Positions 1-8,476 of a stretch of 64,000 nt of DNA are shown piece after piece. The stretch covers positions 816,501 to 880,500 of the forward strand of contig NZ_CP045492.1 of assembly GCF_015500055.1 (NCBI RefSeq), given 5' to 3'. Origin of the DNA: Mesorhizobium sp. NBSH29. GTDB lineage: Bacteria; Pseudomonadota; Alphaproteobacteria; Rhizobiales; Rhizobiaceae. Within the stretch, counting starts at the first letter, position 1. The number at the start of each line of letters is the position of its first letter. The notes beneath the pieces were generated by a model. It was given only the letters and a program-made list of their open reading frames with translations, had not been told where the DNA came from and made no database searches. The position numbers and the translations under genes were made by a program.

Positions 1-321
1 GGCGCGACGGCTGCCTGGGAAGACCAGGAGTGGTTTGAGCGTCACCGCGACATGATCGTTGCCAGCCGGGAGCGGCTGTCCGGTTCTCTGCGCGACATGG
101 GCTTCATCGTCATCCCGTCTGCCACGAATTTTGTGTTTGCCCGCCACCCGCAATGGCCAGGCGCTGATCTCGCCAGCGCGCTTCGCAAGCACGAGATCCT
201 GGTGCGGCATTTTCCGAAAGACAGGATCGGCGATTTTCTGCGTATCAGCATCGGCACGGATGCTGAATGCGACCGCCTCGTTGCCACGTTACAGGAAGTG
301 CTCGGGCAGCCTTCTGTCTGA
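1..321 (+). CDS. hisC: Histidinol-phosphate aminotransferase, C-terminal part
   Basis: Open from the first base of the window and ending at a TGA, so only about 106 C-terminal residues are present. PLP enzyme of histidine synthesis that aminates imidazole-acetol phosphate. The visible part carries the family's small C-terminal domain: SATNFVF, then ILVRHF, then FLRISIGT, where the Arg of the last motif normally binds the substrate carboxylate. A related class-I/II aminotransferase cannot be fully excluded because the PLP lysine lies outside the window. leuB follows 95 bases downstream in the same direction. Confidence 0.8.
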   Translation, partial: GATAAWEDQEWFERHRDMIVASRERLSGSLRDMGFIVIPSATNFVFARHPQWPGADLASALRKHEILVRHFPKDRIGDFLRISIGTDAECDRLVATLQEVLGQPSV

Positions 322-416
322 ACACCCTCATCGACCCATCTGCACGCGACTAAAATCCTTGCGCGACATGGGCTTCGCCGTTAGCAAGGCGGCTTCCACG
401 CTAGAAAGGCTCTTCC

Positions 417-1526
417 ATGGCAGCGCGCAAACTTCTCCTCCTCGCCGGCGACGGCATCGGTCCCGAAGCGATGGGCGAGGTGAAAAAGCTTATTGCCGTG
501 ATGAATGACACCCTGTCCACCGGCTTCGAAACTGACGAGGGGCTGGTCGGCGGCTGTGCCTACGACGCCCATGGCGCCGCCATTTCAGACGCCGACATGG
601 ACAAGGCAATGGCCGCCGATGCGGTTTTATTCGGCGCTGTTGGCGGTCCGAAGTGGGATGCAGTACCCTATGATGTGCGCCCCGAAGCCGGGTTGCTTCG
701 CCTTCGCAAAGACATGGAGCTGTTCGCCAATTTGCGGCCAGCCATCTGCTATCCCGCGCTTGCGGCCTCCTCCTCACTCAAGCAGGAGGTAGTCGAGGGT
801 CTCGATATTCTGATCGTACGCGAGTTGACCGGCGGCGTGTATTTCGGCGAACCCAAGCAGATCATCGATCTTGGCAATGGCCAGAAGCGCGGCATCGACA
901 CGCAGGTTTATGACACATTCGAGATCGAACGCATCTCAGGTGTGGCGTTTGAGCTGGCACGCACCCGCAACAACCACGTTACCTCCATGGAAAAGCGCAA
1001 CGTCATGAAATCCGGCGTTTTGTGGAATGAGGTGGTGACCCAGACCCATAAGGAAAAATACGCCGATGTGAAGCTCGATCACATGCTTGCAGATGCCGGC
1101 GGCATGCAGCTTGTGCGCTGGCCAAAACAGTTCGATGTGATCGTCACCGACAATCTGTTTGGCGATATGCTGTCAGATGTCGCCGCTATGCTCACCGGCT
1201 CGCTCGGCATGTTGCCATCGGCCTCGCTCGGGGCGCCAGATGCCATGACAGGCAAACGCAAGGCACTATACGAGCCCGTGCACGGCTCGGCACCGGACAT
1301 TGCCGGCCAGGGCATTGCCAACCCCATCGCCATGCTTTCCTCCTTCGCCATGTGCCTGCGCTATTCGTTCGGCATGGTCGCCGAGGCAGACCGAGTGGAG
1401 GCGTCAATCGCCGCAGTACTGGATGATGGCTTGCGCACGAAGGACATTCTGTCCGAGGGCATGACCGAAGTTGGGACAACCGCCATGGGCGACGCGATCA
1501 TCGAAAAGTTCCGCGCCCTTGGCTGA
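417..1526 (+). CDS. leuB: 3-isopropylmalate dehydrogenase
   Basis: Oxidative decarboxylation of 3-isopropylmalate to 2-oxoisocaproate with NAD in leucine synthesis; cytoplasmic. 369 residues, the usual family length. Visible motifs: GDGIGPE at 11-17, LFGAVGGP at 71-78, [11 protein letters not shown] at 136-146, the metal-binding stretch around [12 protein letters not shown], and the C-terminal [15 protein letters not shown] that binds the adenine of NAD. The start ATG sits just after an AGGCTC stretch with only a weak ribosome site. leuC is about 55 kb away at 56554 and leuD is not in the window, so the leucine genes are dispersed here. Confidence 0.96.
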   Translation: MAARKLLLLAGDGIGPEAMGEVKKLIAVMNDTLSTGFETDEGLVGGCAYDAHGAAISDADMDKAMAADAVLFGAVGGPKWDAVPYDVRPEAGLLRLRKDMELFANLRPAICYPALAASSSLKQEVVEGLDILIVRELTGGVYFGEPKQIIDLGNGQKRGIDTQVYDTFEIERISGVAFELARTRNNHVTSMEKRNVMKSGVLWNEVVTQTHKEKYADVKLDHMLADAGGMQLVRWPKQFDVIVTDNLFGDMLSDVAAMLTGSLGMLPSASLGAPDAMTGKRKALYEPVHGSAPDIAGQGIANPIAMLSSFAMCLRYSFGMVAEADRVEASIAAVLDDGLRTKDILSEGMTEVGTTAMGDAIIEKFRALG

Positions 1527-1607
1527 CATGCAGGCGCGCCGGATATTTTGCCTCGATTGACTCTTTGATCAAACGGGGTACAAGGCGGCGACGTTACGGA
1601 GCCTTCA

Positions 1608-1727
1608 ATGCGCGGCCTTCTTATGGCACTTTTTGCGTTCGATTTTCCCGGCCATGATGCCGGTCGTCGGCGCGCGCCCCTTCGTTTCACCAAAACCATG
1701 GCCAAAACGACCACTAAAACGGTCTGA
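1608..1727 (+). CDS. Putative Thr/Lys-rich leader peptide upstream of asd
   Basis: A 39-codon reading frame with a good ribosome site, GGAG at 1598-1601, six bases before its ATG. The last twelve codons (residues 28-39) read T-K-T-M-A-K-T-T-T-K-T-V: six Thr, three Lys and one Met, so ten of twelve specify products of the aspartate pathway. It stops 108 bases before asd, the branch-point gene for exactly these amino acids, with alternative hairpins in between. This is the architecture of a ribosome-mediated attenuator such as the thr leader. I know of no described asd leader of this type in this group, so the function is inferred. Confidence 0.45.
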   Translation: MRGLLMALFAFDFPGHDAGRRRAPLRFTKTMAKTTTKTV

Positions 1728-1746
1728 TCTCCCTTGGCCTAACCAC

Positions 1747-1820
1747 CCCTCTCCCGGGTCTGGCCCGGGGGCGAAACCCGCAAGGCCAGCGGGTTCTCCA
1801 CAAAAGCCAGGCGGAGAGGG
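1747..1820 (+). promoter_or_regulatory. asd: Candidate attenuator / ribosome-site hairpins before asd
   Basis: The stretch between the small Thr-rich frame and asd can fold in competing ways. An outer 8-bp stem pairs 1747-1754 (CCCTCTCC) with 1813-1820 (GGAGAGGG), ending four bases before the AGGAG ribosome site at 1824-1828. Inside it are CCCGGG/CCCGGG (1753-1758 with 1764-1769) and a 7-bp stem AACCCGC/GCGGGTT (1775-1781 with 1789-1795). TGGCC at 1761-1765 can alternatively pair with GGCCA at 1784-1788, disrupting both inner hairpins. There is no U-run, so translational control is as likely as transcription termination. Confidence 0.4.
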
Positions 1821-1835
1821 AGCAGGAGAATTTCA

Positions 1836-2870
1836 ATGGGTTTCAAGGTAGCAGTAGTCGGAGCCACGGGTAATGTGGGTCGCGAAATGCTTAACATTCT
1901 CGAAGAGCGCGGCTTTCCGGTCTCTGAAGTGGTTGCCGTCGCCTCGCGGCGCAGCCAGGGCACGGAAGTATCTTACGGTGACAAGACACTGAAAGTGCGC
2001 GCACTCGAGACTTTCGATTTTTCCGACGTCGACATCTGCCTCATGTCTGCCGGCGGCAATGTCTCGAAGGAATGGTCGCCAAAGATCGGCAAGATGGGCT
2101 GCGTCGTCATCGATAATTCGAGCGCCTTCCGTTACGATCAGGATGTGCCTTTGATCGTGCCTGAAGTGAACCCCGACGCCATATCCGGCTTCACCAAGAA
2201 GAACATCATCGCCAATCCAAACTGCTCAACCGCACAGCTGGTTGTTGCACTGAAGCCCTTGCACGATTTTGCCAAGATCAAGCGCGTCGTCGTAGCAACC
2301 TATCAGTCGGTTTCCGGCGCTGGCAAGGAAGGCATGGACGAGCTGTTCACCCAGACCCGTGCTGTGTTCGTGGCGGATTCGGTCGAGAGCAAGAAGTTCA
2401 CCAAGCGCATCGCCTTTAATGTCATTCCCCATATCGATGTCTTCCTTGATGACGGCTTCACCAAGGAAGAATGGAAGATGGTGGCCGAGACCAAGAAGAT
2501 GCTTGATCCCAAGATCAAGCTGACCGCCACCTGCGTGCGCGTGCCGGTGTTCATCGGTCACTCGGAAGCGGTAAATATCGAGTTTGAAAACCCGATTACC
2601 GCGGATGAAGCCCGCGATATCCTGCGCGAAGCACCGGGCTGCCTTGTCATCGATAAGCGCGAAGACGGCGGTTACATCACGCCGCTGGAATCGGCCGGCG
2701 AGGATGCGACCTTTATTTCCCGCATCCGCGAGGACTCCACCATCGACAATGGTCTTTCGATGTGGATCGTCTCCGACAATCTGCGCAAGGGCGCGGCGCT
2801 CAACACCATTCAGATCGCCGAACTGCTGATCGAGCGCGGATTGATCCAGCCGAAGAAAAAGGCTGCCTAA
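1836..2870 (+). CDS. asd: Aspartate-semialdehyde dehydrogenase
   Basis: Reduces aspartyl-4-phosphate to aspartate 4-semialdehyde, the branch point to lysine/diaminopimelate, threonine and methionine. 344 residues, typical length. N-terminal NADP fold with GATGNVG at 9-15, conserved N-x-SSAFR around 94-99, catalytic Cys130 in ANPNCSTAQ, and the dimerisation domain with IGHSEAVNIEF. The start is set by AGGAG at 1824-1828. dapF at 33387 uses the same downstream pathway. The stop codon overlaps the stop of a decayed minus-strand reading frame. Confidence 0.97.
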   Translation: MGFKVAVVGATGNVGREMLNILEERGFPVSEVVAVASRRSQGTEVSYGDKTLKVRALETFDFSDVDICLMSAGGNVSKEWSPKIGKMGCVVIDNSSAFRYDQDVPLIVPEVNPDAISGFTKKNIIANPNCSTAQLVVALKPLHDFAKIKRVVVATYQSVSGAGKEGMDELFTQTRAVFVADSVESKKFTKRIAFNVIPHIDVFLDDGFTKEEWKMVAETKKMLDPKIKLTATCVRVPVFIGHSEAVNIEFENPITADEARDILREAPGCLVIDKREDGGYITPLESAGEDATFISRIREDSTIDNGLSMWIVSDNLRKGAALNTIQIAELLIERGLIQPKKKAA

Positions 2871-3014
2871 GCCCGTTCTGAAATCTCGGCGATCAGCTTT
2901 GGCAGCTCGCCGAGATGCTTTATCTCGCGAAAGCGCGGCTCTGCCCGGTGCCTCAGCATGTTCAAGAACCCAGGTGAGCGGGTGCGGCACGAAACGCACA
3001 ACCACAACCAGATG
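2867..3014 (-). pseudogene. Remnant of a HAD-family hydrolase C-terminus, frameshifted
   Basis: Reading the minus strand from about 3014, one frame gives RFVPHPLTWVLEHAEAP, and a second frame continues EPRFREIKHLGELPKLIAE and ends at a TAG (2867-2869) overlapping the asd stop. Joined, they resemble the C-terminal end of haloacid-dehalogenase-like hydrolases (PHxLTWxLEHAEAP followed by PRFxEIxxLxELP, from memory of the family). A loss of two bases or gain of one near 2936-2945 explains the shift. Everything upstream is missing: the fragment begins directly beside the rpsP terminator, so the gene appears truncated by a rearrangement. Confidence 0.5.
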
Positions 3015-3015
3015 C

Positions 3016-3040
3016 AAAAACGGCGGCCAGTGGCCGCCGT
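3016..3040 (-). terminator. Rho-independent terminator of the ffh-CM-rpsP operon
   Basis: On the minus strand, CGGCGGCC, a 3-base loop and GGCCGCCG (3021-3039) are followed by a U-run (AAAAA at 3016-3020 on plus). It lies 28 bases beyond the rpsP stop. Confidence 0.85.
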
Positions 3041-3067
3041 TTGAGAAGTCTGCGCAGAGTAGCTGGC

Positions 3068-3478
3068 TTACGAAGCAGCAGCTTCCTCAGCCGGAGCTTC
3101 CTCAGCAGGCGCAGCCGTTGCCGCGGCAATAGCGGCTGCTGCATCTTCCTGTGCCTTCTTCATCGTGGCAGCGCGTTCCTGCGCCTTCTTGCCGGGCTCG
3201 GCCTTGTTCGGGTTCGAGCGGGCTTCGCGCTTGGCAATGCCGGCTTCATCAAGGAAGCGCAGCACGCGGTCGGTTGGCATCGCGCCTTGCGACAGCCAGT
3301 GCTTGGCACGGTCGGCGTCGATCTTCACGCGCTCTTCGCCCTTGGCGAGCAGCGGGTTCCACGAACCAATTGCCTCGATGAAGCGGCCATCGCGTGGCGA
3401 GCGGGCGTCGGCGATGACGACGTGATAGTAAGGGCGCTTTTTCGAGCCGGCGCGGGCGAGACGAATTTTCAATGCCAT
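3068..3478 (-). CDS. rpsP: 30S ribosomal protein S16
   Basis: Small-subunit protein S16. Residues 1-80 are the canonical fold ([21 protein letters not shown], then [12 protein letters not shown], then [16 protein letters not shown]). The protein runs to 136 residues because of a Lys-, Ala- and Glu-rich tail ending in an Ala/Pro/Glu repeat, a feature of alphaproteobacterial S16. Last gene of the minus-strand run ffh - chorismate mutase - rpsP and followed by a strong terminator. In many proteobacteria rpsP heads an rpsP-rimM-trmD-rplS operon; here those partners are 47 kb away on the other strand. Confidence 0.97.
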   Translation of the reverse strand: MALKIRLARAGSKKRPYYHVVIADARSPRDGRFIEAIGSWNPLLAKGEERVKIDADRAKHWLSQGAMPTDRVLRFLDEAGIAKREARSNPNKAEPGKKAQERAATMKKAQEDAAAAIAAATAAPAEEAPAEEAAAS

Positions 3479-3530
3479 TTTCTTGGTTCTCCTAAGGACG
3501 TAAGTTGATTGGGTTTGACTGTTGGGTTGG

Positions 3531-3842
3531 TCAGGAAGCGCTACCGGTTTCGGTCGCGATCTGTTCGTGGTGCCTGATGACTTCCTTGATGACGAAGTTC
3601 AGGAATTTTTCTGCAAAATCAGGATCGAGATGCGCCTCTTGAGCAAGCTGGCGAAGCCGCGCGATCTGCGTCGCTTCGCGAGACGGGTCGGCAGCCGGCA
3701 AGCCATGCTCGGCCTTGAGAACACCGACCGCCTTGGTGCAGCGAAACCGCTCGGCCAGCATGTTCACCAACGCGGCGTCGATATTGTCAATCGATACGCG
3801 ATAATCTGCCAGCTGTGCCTGGGGGGATTTGGTTGCACTCAT
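3531..3842 (-). CDS. Chorismate mutase, AroQ class
   Basis: Converts chorismate to prephenate for Phe/Tyr synthesis. 103 residues from the ATG at 3842, which lies 7 bases beyond the ffh stop; the open frame extends 15 codons further upstream but into ffh. All-helical AroQ pattern: R-x-x-I-D-x-I-D-x-x-L-x-x-M-L-A-E-R in helix 1, K-A-V-G-V-L-K, then [14 protein letters not shown] and a C-terminal helix ending [17 protein letters not shown]. No signal peptide and no fused domain, so it is a stand-alone cytoplasmic enzyme. Its place between ffh and rpsP implies co-transcription with them. Confidence 0.88.
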   Translation of the reverse strand: MSATKSPQAQLADYRVSIDNIDAALVNMLAERFRCTKAVGVLKAEHGLPAADPSREATQIARLRQLAQEAHLDPDFAEKFLNFVIKEVIRHHEQIATETGSAS

Positions 3843-3849
3843 CCTGCAC

Positions 3850-5421
3850 TCACTTCTTTTTCGGCAGGCCGGGCAGGCCGCCGCCAAGTCCGGGAAGCTT
3901 CATGCCACCTGGTAAACCGGGCAATCCACCGCCAGGTAGCCCTGGTAAGCCTCTTGGCATACCGCCACCGAGACCGGATGCCTGCGCCTGTTTCTGCAAA
4001 GCCTCAAGCTGCTTGGGGTCCATGCTGGAGAGATCCGGCATGCCGCCCCCCATCATGCCGCCAAGGCCCATTTTCTGCGCCATGCCGCCCATCATGCCGC
4101 GCATCATGCCGCCGCCCTTGCCCTTGCCGCCCATGGCTTTCATCATGTCAGCCATCTGGCGATGCATCTTCAAGAGCTTGTTGATGGCCGCCGCATCGGT
4201 TCCCGAACCGGCAGCTATACGCTTTTTGCGGCTATGCTTTAGAATGTCCGGATTGGCGCGTTCTGCCTTGGTCATGGACGAAATGATTGCGACTTGGCGC
4301 GCAAACATCTTGTCGTCCATTCCAGCCGCAGACATCTGGTCTTTCATTTTGCCCATACCGGGCATCATGCCCATAATGCCGCCCATACCGCCCATCTTCT
4401 GCATCTGGCCAAGCTGCGCGGCAAGATCGTTAAGATCGAACTTGCCCGACTGCATCTTCTTGGCCATCGCAGCCGCCTGTTCGGCGTCAATGGTTTCAGC
4501 AGCTTTTTCAACGAGCGAAACAATGTCGCCCATGCCCAGAATACGATCGGCAATACGCTTGGGATGAAACTCCTCAAGCGCATCCATCTTCTCGCCAGTG
4601 CCGATGATCTTGACCGGCTTGCCGGTAACGGCACGCATGGAAAGGGCAGCACCACCGCGCCCATCGCCATCCATCCGGGTCAGCACAAGACCGGTAATGC
4701 CAACACTTTCGTCGAAGCTACGTGCAAGGTTCACCGCATCCTGGCCAGTCAGGGAATCGGCAACAAGCAGAATTTCGTGCGGGTTCGAGACGCGCTTGAT
4801 CTCCGTCATCTCGGCCATCAGCGGCACATCAATATGCGTGCGGCCAGCCGTGTCGAGGATGATCACATCATGACCGCCCAGCTTGGCCGCCTGCACGGCG
4901 CGGCGCGCAATCTCAACCGGGGTCTGGCCGGCAACGATGGGCAGCGTTGCAACCTTCACCTGTTCGCCAAGCTGCCGCAGCTGTTCCTGCGCGGCGGGGC
5001 GCTGGGTATCCAGCGAGGCCATCAGGACCTTCTTGCCCTGGCGCTCGGTGAGGCGCTTCGCCAGCTTGGCAGTGGTCGTCGTCTTGCCGGAGCCCTGAAG
5101 GCCAACCATCATCACAACGACCGGCGCCGGCGCATTGAGGTCTATTACCTCGCCTTCGGAGCCCAGCATCTCGACCAGTTCATCATGCACGATCTTGACG
5201 ACCATCTGGCCGGGCTTGATCGACTTCAGAACCGTTGCGCCAATAGCCTTGGCACGAACTTTATCGGTGAAAGAGCGAACCACTTCGAGTGCGACATCCG
5301 CTTCGAGCAGCGCACGGCGCACTTCGCGCATGGCAGCGGTAACGTCCGCCTCCGACAGCGCGCCGCGGCCGGTCAGTCCGTTCAGAATGGAGCCAAGGCG
5401 CTCCTGAAGCGATTCAAACAT
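3850..5421 (-). CDS. ffh: Signal recognition particle GTPase Ffh
   Basis: Protein subunit of the signal recognition particle; binds SRP RNA and nascent signal sequences and docks on FtsY (30623-32092). 523 residues. N domain 1-90, G domain with GLQGSGKT (107-114), DTAGRT and TRMDGDGRGGAAL, then a methionine-rich M domain from about 300. The last 100 residues form an unusually long Gly/Met/Pro/Leu-rich tail (repeated GLPGLPGG units) ending in KKK, probably disordered. First gene of the ffh - chorismate mutase - rpsP run. No 4.5S RNA gene was found nearby. Confidence 0.97.
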   Translation of the reverse strand: MFESLQERLGSILNGLTGRGALSEADVTAAMREVRRALLEADVALEVVRSFTDKVRAKAIGATVLKSIKPGQMVVKIVHDELVEMLGSEGEVIDLNAPAPVVVMMVGLQGSGKTTTTAKLAKRLTERQGKKVLMASLDTQRPAAQEQLRQLGEQVKVATLPIVAGQTPVEIARRAVQAAKLGGHDVIILDTAGRTHIDVPLMAEMTEIKRVSNPHEILLVADSLTGQDAVNLARSFDESVGITGLVLTRMDGDGRGGAALSMRAVTGKPVKIIGTGEKMDALEEFHPKRIADRILGMGDIVSLVEKAAETIDAEQAAAMAKKMQSGKFDLNDLAAQLGQMQKMGGMGGIMGMMPGMGKMKDQMSAAGMDDKMFARQVAIISSMTKAERANPDILKHSRKKRIAAGSGTDAAAINKLLKMHRQMADMMKAMGGKGKGGGMMRGMMGGMAQKMGLGGMMGGGMPDLSSMDPKQLEALQKQAQASGLGGGMPRGLPGLPGGGLPGLPGGMKLPGLGGGLPGLPKKK

Positions 5422-5791
5422 TCGTGGTCCTCATACCCATTCATCTTGATGAACAGGAGGTGGTGCGTTCGCGCCGGCACTCCAAGCAAAAGCCAAAACC
5501 AAAAAGCACCCGGGGGCGCATCGCGCTGCCGGATGTTGGCCTCCAGGATCTATTTATACCCACATGGGGGTCCCGGTCGGCTGCTCAGAGTTTATACTCG
5601 TCGCGGAATTGCTGGCTCTAAACATCAAATGCCTCCCTAAGTCAAGTTTTTGCCGGTTTCAGGGTGGGTGGGCAGTCACATACCCGGCAGAGCCACCGCG
5701 CTGCATGACTCGGTCGCGTTCCTGTGCTATGCGCCGCGTTCCCTCGCGTCCGATCCCAAAATCGGTCGCATTTCGCGTATAGTGGCCCGCC
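5422..5791. other. Divergent intergenic region between ffh and rlmN
   Basis: 370 bases with no gene I can support. On the minus strand a candidate sigma-70 promoter for ffh lies about 200 bases upstream. On the plus strand TATAGT at 5778-5783 is only eight bases from the rlmN ATG, so rlmN might be transcribed nearly leaderless, although no good -35 element is visible. I looked for the SRP RNA core and for tRNA arms and found neither. Confidence 0.5.
5617..5645 (-). promoter_or_regulatory. Candidate sigma-70 promoter for ffh operon
   Basis: Minus strand: TTGACT (5640-5645), a 17-base spacer, then TTTAGA (5617-5622). It would give a leader of nearly 190 bases before ffh. The -35 match is good and the -10 match modest. 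Confidence 0.35.
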
Positions 5792-7027
5792 ATGACTTTA
5801 TCGTTCGACATCACAGATACCAGCACCCGCGCCGCACTTGCCGCCCGCGTTGCCGTAGCAGAGAAGCCCTCGCTCATCGGCATGACGCGCGAAGAGCTCG
5901 GGCAGGCGTTGGTGGCCGCAGGCGTCATCGCAGAACGCCAGGTGAAAATGCGGGTTAGCCAGATCTGGCACTGGCTCTATGTGCGCGGCGTTACTGACTT
6001 CGCCCACATGTTCAACATCTCGAAGGACCTGCGGTCCACCCTCGCAGAACATTTTTCCATCGGTCGCCCTGAAATCGTTGAAGAACAGATTTCAACCGAC
6101 GGCACCCGCAAATGGCTGTTCCGCTTTCCTCCGCGCGGCGCCGGACGCCCGGTCGAGATCGAGACCGTCTACATTCCGGAAGAAGGTCGCGGCACCTTGT
6201 GCATCTCCAGCCAGGTTGGCTGCACACTGACCTGCTCTTTCTGTCATACCGGCACCCAGAAGCTGGTGCGCAATCTGACATCCGAAGAAATCATCGCGCA
6301 GTTGATGGCAGCACGTGACCGGCTGGGCGACTTTCCCGATCACGACACGCCCGAAGGCACAATGGTTCCAGCGGAAGGCCGAAAGGTCTCCAATATTGTG
6401 ATGATGGGGATGGGCGAACCGCTCTACAATTTTGAGGAAGTAAAGAAGGCGCTTCTAATCGCCTCAGATGGCGACGGACTTTCCCTGTCGCGGCGCCGCA
6501 TCACCCTCTCGACGTCGGGCGTGGTGCCGGAGATCGTGCGTACCGGCGAGGAAATCGGGGTCATGCTGGCGATTTCTCTGCATGCCACCAATGACGACCT
6601 GCGCGACCTTCTGGTTCCAATCAATAAAAAATATCCGCTTGCCGAACTCATCGCAGCCTGCCGCGCCTATCCGGGCGTCTCCAATGCGCGCCGCATCACT
6701 TTTGAGTATGTGATGCTGAAGGACGTCAACGACAGTCTCGAAGACGCCAAGGCGCTGGTGAAGCTGCTGAAGGGCGTGCCGGCCAAGATCAATCTCATTC
6801 CCTTCAACCCATGGCCGGGCACCAATTACCAGTGCTCGGACTGGGAGACGATCGAGAAATTTTCCGATTATATCAACAATGCCGGCTACGCCTCGCCGAT
6901 CCGTACGCCGCGCGGCCGCGATATTCTTGCTGCCTGCGGGCAGTTGAAATCGGATTCAGAGCGCATGAAGAAGCATGAACGTCTCGCGCTCGAAGCCATG
7001 ATGATTGCGGGACACGGCGAAGCGTGA
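5792..7027 (+). CDS. rlmN: 23S rRNA (adenine-2503)-C2 / tRNA (adenine-37)-C2 methyltransferase RlmN
   Basis: Radical-SAM methylase acting on A2503 of 23S rRNA and A37 of some tRNAs. 411 residues. The 4Fe-4S motif is CTLTCSFC (Cys144, 148, 151), preceded by ETVYIPE and followed by [14 protein letters not shown] and SLHAT, all hallmarks of the RlmN/Cfr family; RlmN is the expected member. The ATG at 5792 is not preceded by a clear Shine-Dalgarno. The N-terminal extension with [13 protein letters not shown] is typical of RlmN. The next gene's GTG overlaps the stop. Confidence 0.95.
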   Translation: MTLSFDITDTSTRAALAARVAVAEKPSLIGMTREELGQALVAAGVIAERQVKMRVSQIWHWLYVRGVTDFAHMFNISKDLRSTLAEHFSIGRPEIVEEQISTDGTRKWLFRFPPRGAGRPVEIETVYIPEEGRGTLCISSQVGCTLTCSFCHTGTQKLVRNLTSEEIIAQLMAARDRLGDFPDHDTPEGTMVPAEGRKVSNIVMMGMGEPLYNFEEVKKALLIASDGDGLSLSRRRITLSTSGVVPEIVRTGEEIGVMLAISLHATNDDLRDLLVPINKKYPLAELIAACRAYPGVSNARRITFEYVMLKDVNDSLEDAKALVKLLKGVPAKINLIPFNPWPGTNYQCSDWETIEKFSDYINNAGYASPIRTPRGRDILAACGQLKSDSERMKKHERLALEAMMIAGHGEA

Positions 7028-7491
7028 GCCTCATTCTGTTGCTCGGACGTATCGTCGTCATCCTGTTTGGCTATCTGGTCGGCGCGATTGCAGCTGGCGC
7101 TTTCCTGAATTTTCTCATCATTGCGCGACTGGGCCTCAATCCAGACGAAATGCGCTGGGCCCTTGTGGGCAGTGCTTTCGTCTCGGTCCCGGTCTTTGCA
7201 TTTTTTGTGGCCTACCAGGCGTTCATCCCGGCAATGCTTGCCATTGGAGCCACCGAGTTTTTCAAAAAACGCGATTGGCTGGTCCAGGCGCTGGCTGGCG
7301 CAGCCGTCGCTCTGTTCGTTCTGGGCACTGTAGCCCGAAGCGAGACAACAGTTTCGTTGACCGACCTTCCAGTCGCCATGGCCGTCATTGCCAGCGGGCT
7401 GGTCGGTGGTATTGCCTATTGGCTTATCGCAGGTCGTTCTGCCGGGCGGTGGCGCGAGCCCCAGGCTAACGTGCGCCTGTCGAAACCGTGA
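7024..7491 (+). CDS. Small integral membrane protein, function unknown
   Basis: 155 residues starting at a GTG that overlaps the rlmN stop by four bases (GTGA), so the two are translationally coupled. Four hydrophobic segments are visible at about 4-34, 47-77, 87-104 and 117-136, with a short charged C-terminal tail. No catalytic or binding motif is recognisable. Conserved-type hypothetical membrane protein; coupling to rlmN is the only context. Confidence 0.7.
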   Translation: MSLILLLGRIVVILFGYLVGAIAAGAFLNFLIIARLGLNPDEMRWALVGSAFVSVPVFAFFVAYQAFIPAMLAIGATEFFKKRDWLVQALAGAAVALFVLGTVARSETTVSLTDLPVAMAVIASGLVGGIAYWLIAGRSAGRWREPQANVRLSKP

Positions 7492-7564
7492 GCTTGGCCG
7501 CCATTGCCTTGCGTACAGAGGCGCTTTAAACAATCTCCTCCACGCATCAGGGGGCGACGGGACC

Positions 7565-8470
7565 ATGGCTGCATCCGATTTCTATGAGGTTCTCGACAGC
7601 CGTTTTTCAAGTCTCTTCAAAGACACAGCACAGGTCGAAAAGCTCTATACCGGGTGCCGTTGGGCTGAAGGCACCGCATGGTTCGCCGCCGGGCGCTACC
7701 TCGTCTGGTCCGACATTCCCAACAACCGGATGCTTCGCTATGACGAGACGGATGGCTCAGTCAGCACATTCCGCCAGCCATCCGGCAACTCCAACGGCAA
7801 CACTGTGGATCGCCAGGGGCGGTTGGTCACCTGCGAGCACTCAGGGCGCCGCGTCAGTCGCACCGAATTTGACGGCTCGATCACCACACTGGCTGACCGC
7901 TGGAAGGGCAAACGGCTGAACTCACCCAATGACGTTGTGGTGAAATCGGATGGCTCGATCTGGTTCACCGACCCATCCTACGGCATCGATTCTGACTATG
8001 AAGGCGACAAGGCGACGAGCGAAATCGGCAAGTCTCAGGTCTACCGCGTCGACCCGACAACCGGCTCGGTCGAGGCAGTGATCACCGACATGATCCAGCC
8101 CAACGGCCTTGCCTTTTCGCCCGATGAGAGCCTGCTCTATGTCAGCGACACCGGCGAAACCGACAAGCCGGTACACATGCGCGTCTTCGATGTGAAGGGC
8201 GATAGACTGGCCAACGGCCGGCCATTCGCCAATTGCACGGTCGGCCTTTTCGACGGCTTCCGCTTCGACGAAGCGGGCCATTTGTGGACCAGCGCAGGCG
8301 ACGGCGTGCACTGCTACCATCCGGACGGCACGCTTCTGGGCAAGGTAAAAGTGCCGGAAATCGTCGCCAATTGCGATTTCGGCGGCGTCAAGCGCAACTG
8401 TCTCTATATGGCCGGCACCACATCGCTTTACGTGGTGCGCCTCATGGTCAACGGCGTTTCGCGCTCCTGA
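7565..8470 (+). CDS. SMP-30/gluconolactonase family protein
   Basis: Six-bladed beta-propeller of the SMP-30/gluconolaconase/LRE family, metal-dependent lactonases acting on sugar lactones. 301 residues from the ATG at 7565. Candidate metal and active-site residues: Glu35 in RWAEGTAWF, Asn in NSNGNTVD, Asn in LNSPNDVVV, Asp in VSDTGE and the FDGFRFD/DEAGHLW stretch. The frame is open further upstream, but only this ATG marks where the family homology begins. No signal peptide, so probably cytoplasmic. Stands alone, convergent with the LysE-type exporter. Confidence 0.85.
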   Translation: MAASDFYEVLDSRFSSLFKDTAQVEKLYTGCRWAEGTAWFAAGRYLVWSDIPNNRMLRYDETDGSVSTFRQPSGNSNGNTVDRQGRLVTCEHSGRRVSRTEFDGSITTLADRWKGKRLNSPNDVVVKSDGSIWFTDPSYGIDSDYEGDKATSEIGKSQVYRVDPTTGSVEAVITDMIQPNGLAFSPDESLLYVSDTGETDKPVHMRVFDVKGDRLANGRPFANCTVGLFDGFRFDEAGHLWTSAGDGVHCYHPDGTLLGKVKVPEIVANCDFGGVKRNCLYMAGTTSLYVVRLMVNGVSRS

Positions 8471-8476
8471 GCCGCG

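Noticed and set aside
2226-3017. 263-codon minus-strand frame across asd
   Set aside because: Most of it is the antisense shadow of asd. Only the part beyond 2867, read in two frames, looks like a remnant of a real gene.
4294-5640. 448-codon plus-strand frame opposite ffh
   Set aside because: Antisense of a complete, well-conserved ffh; His/Leu/Ala/Arg-rich composition and no domain.
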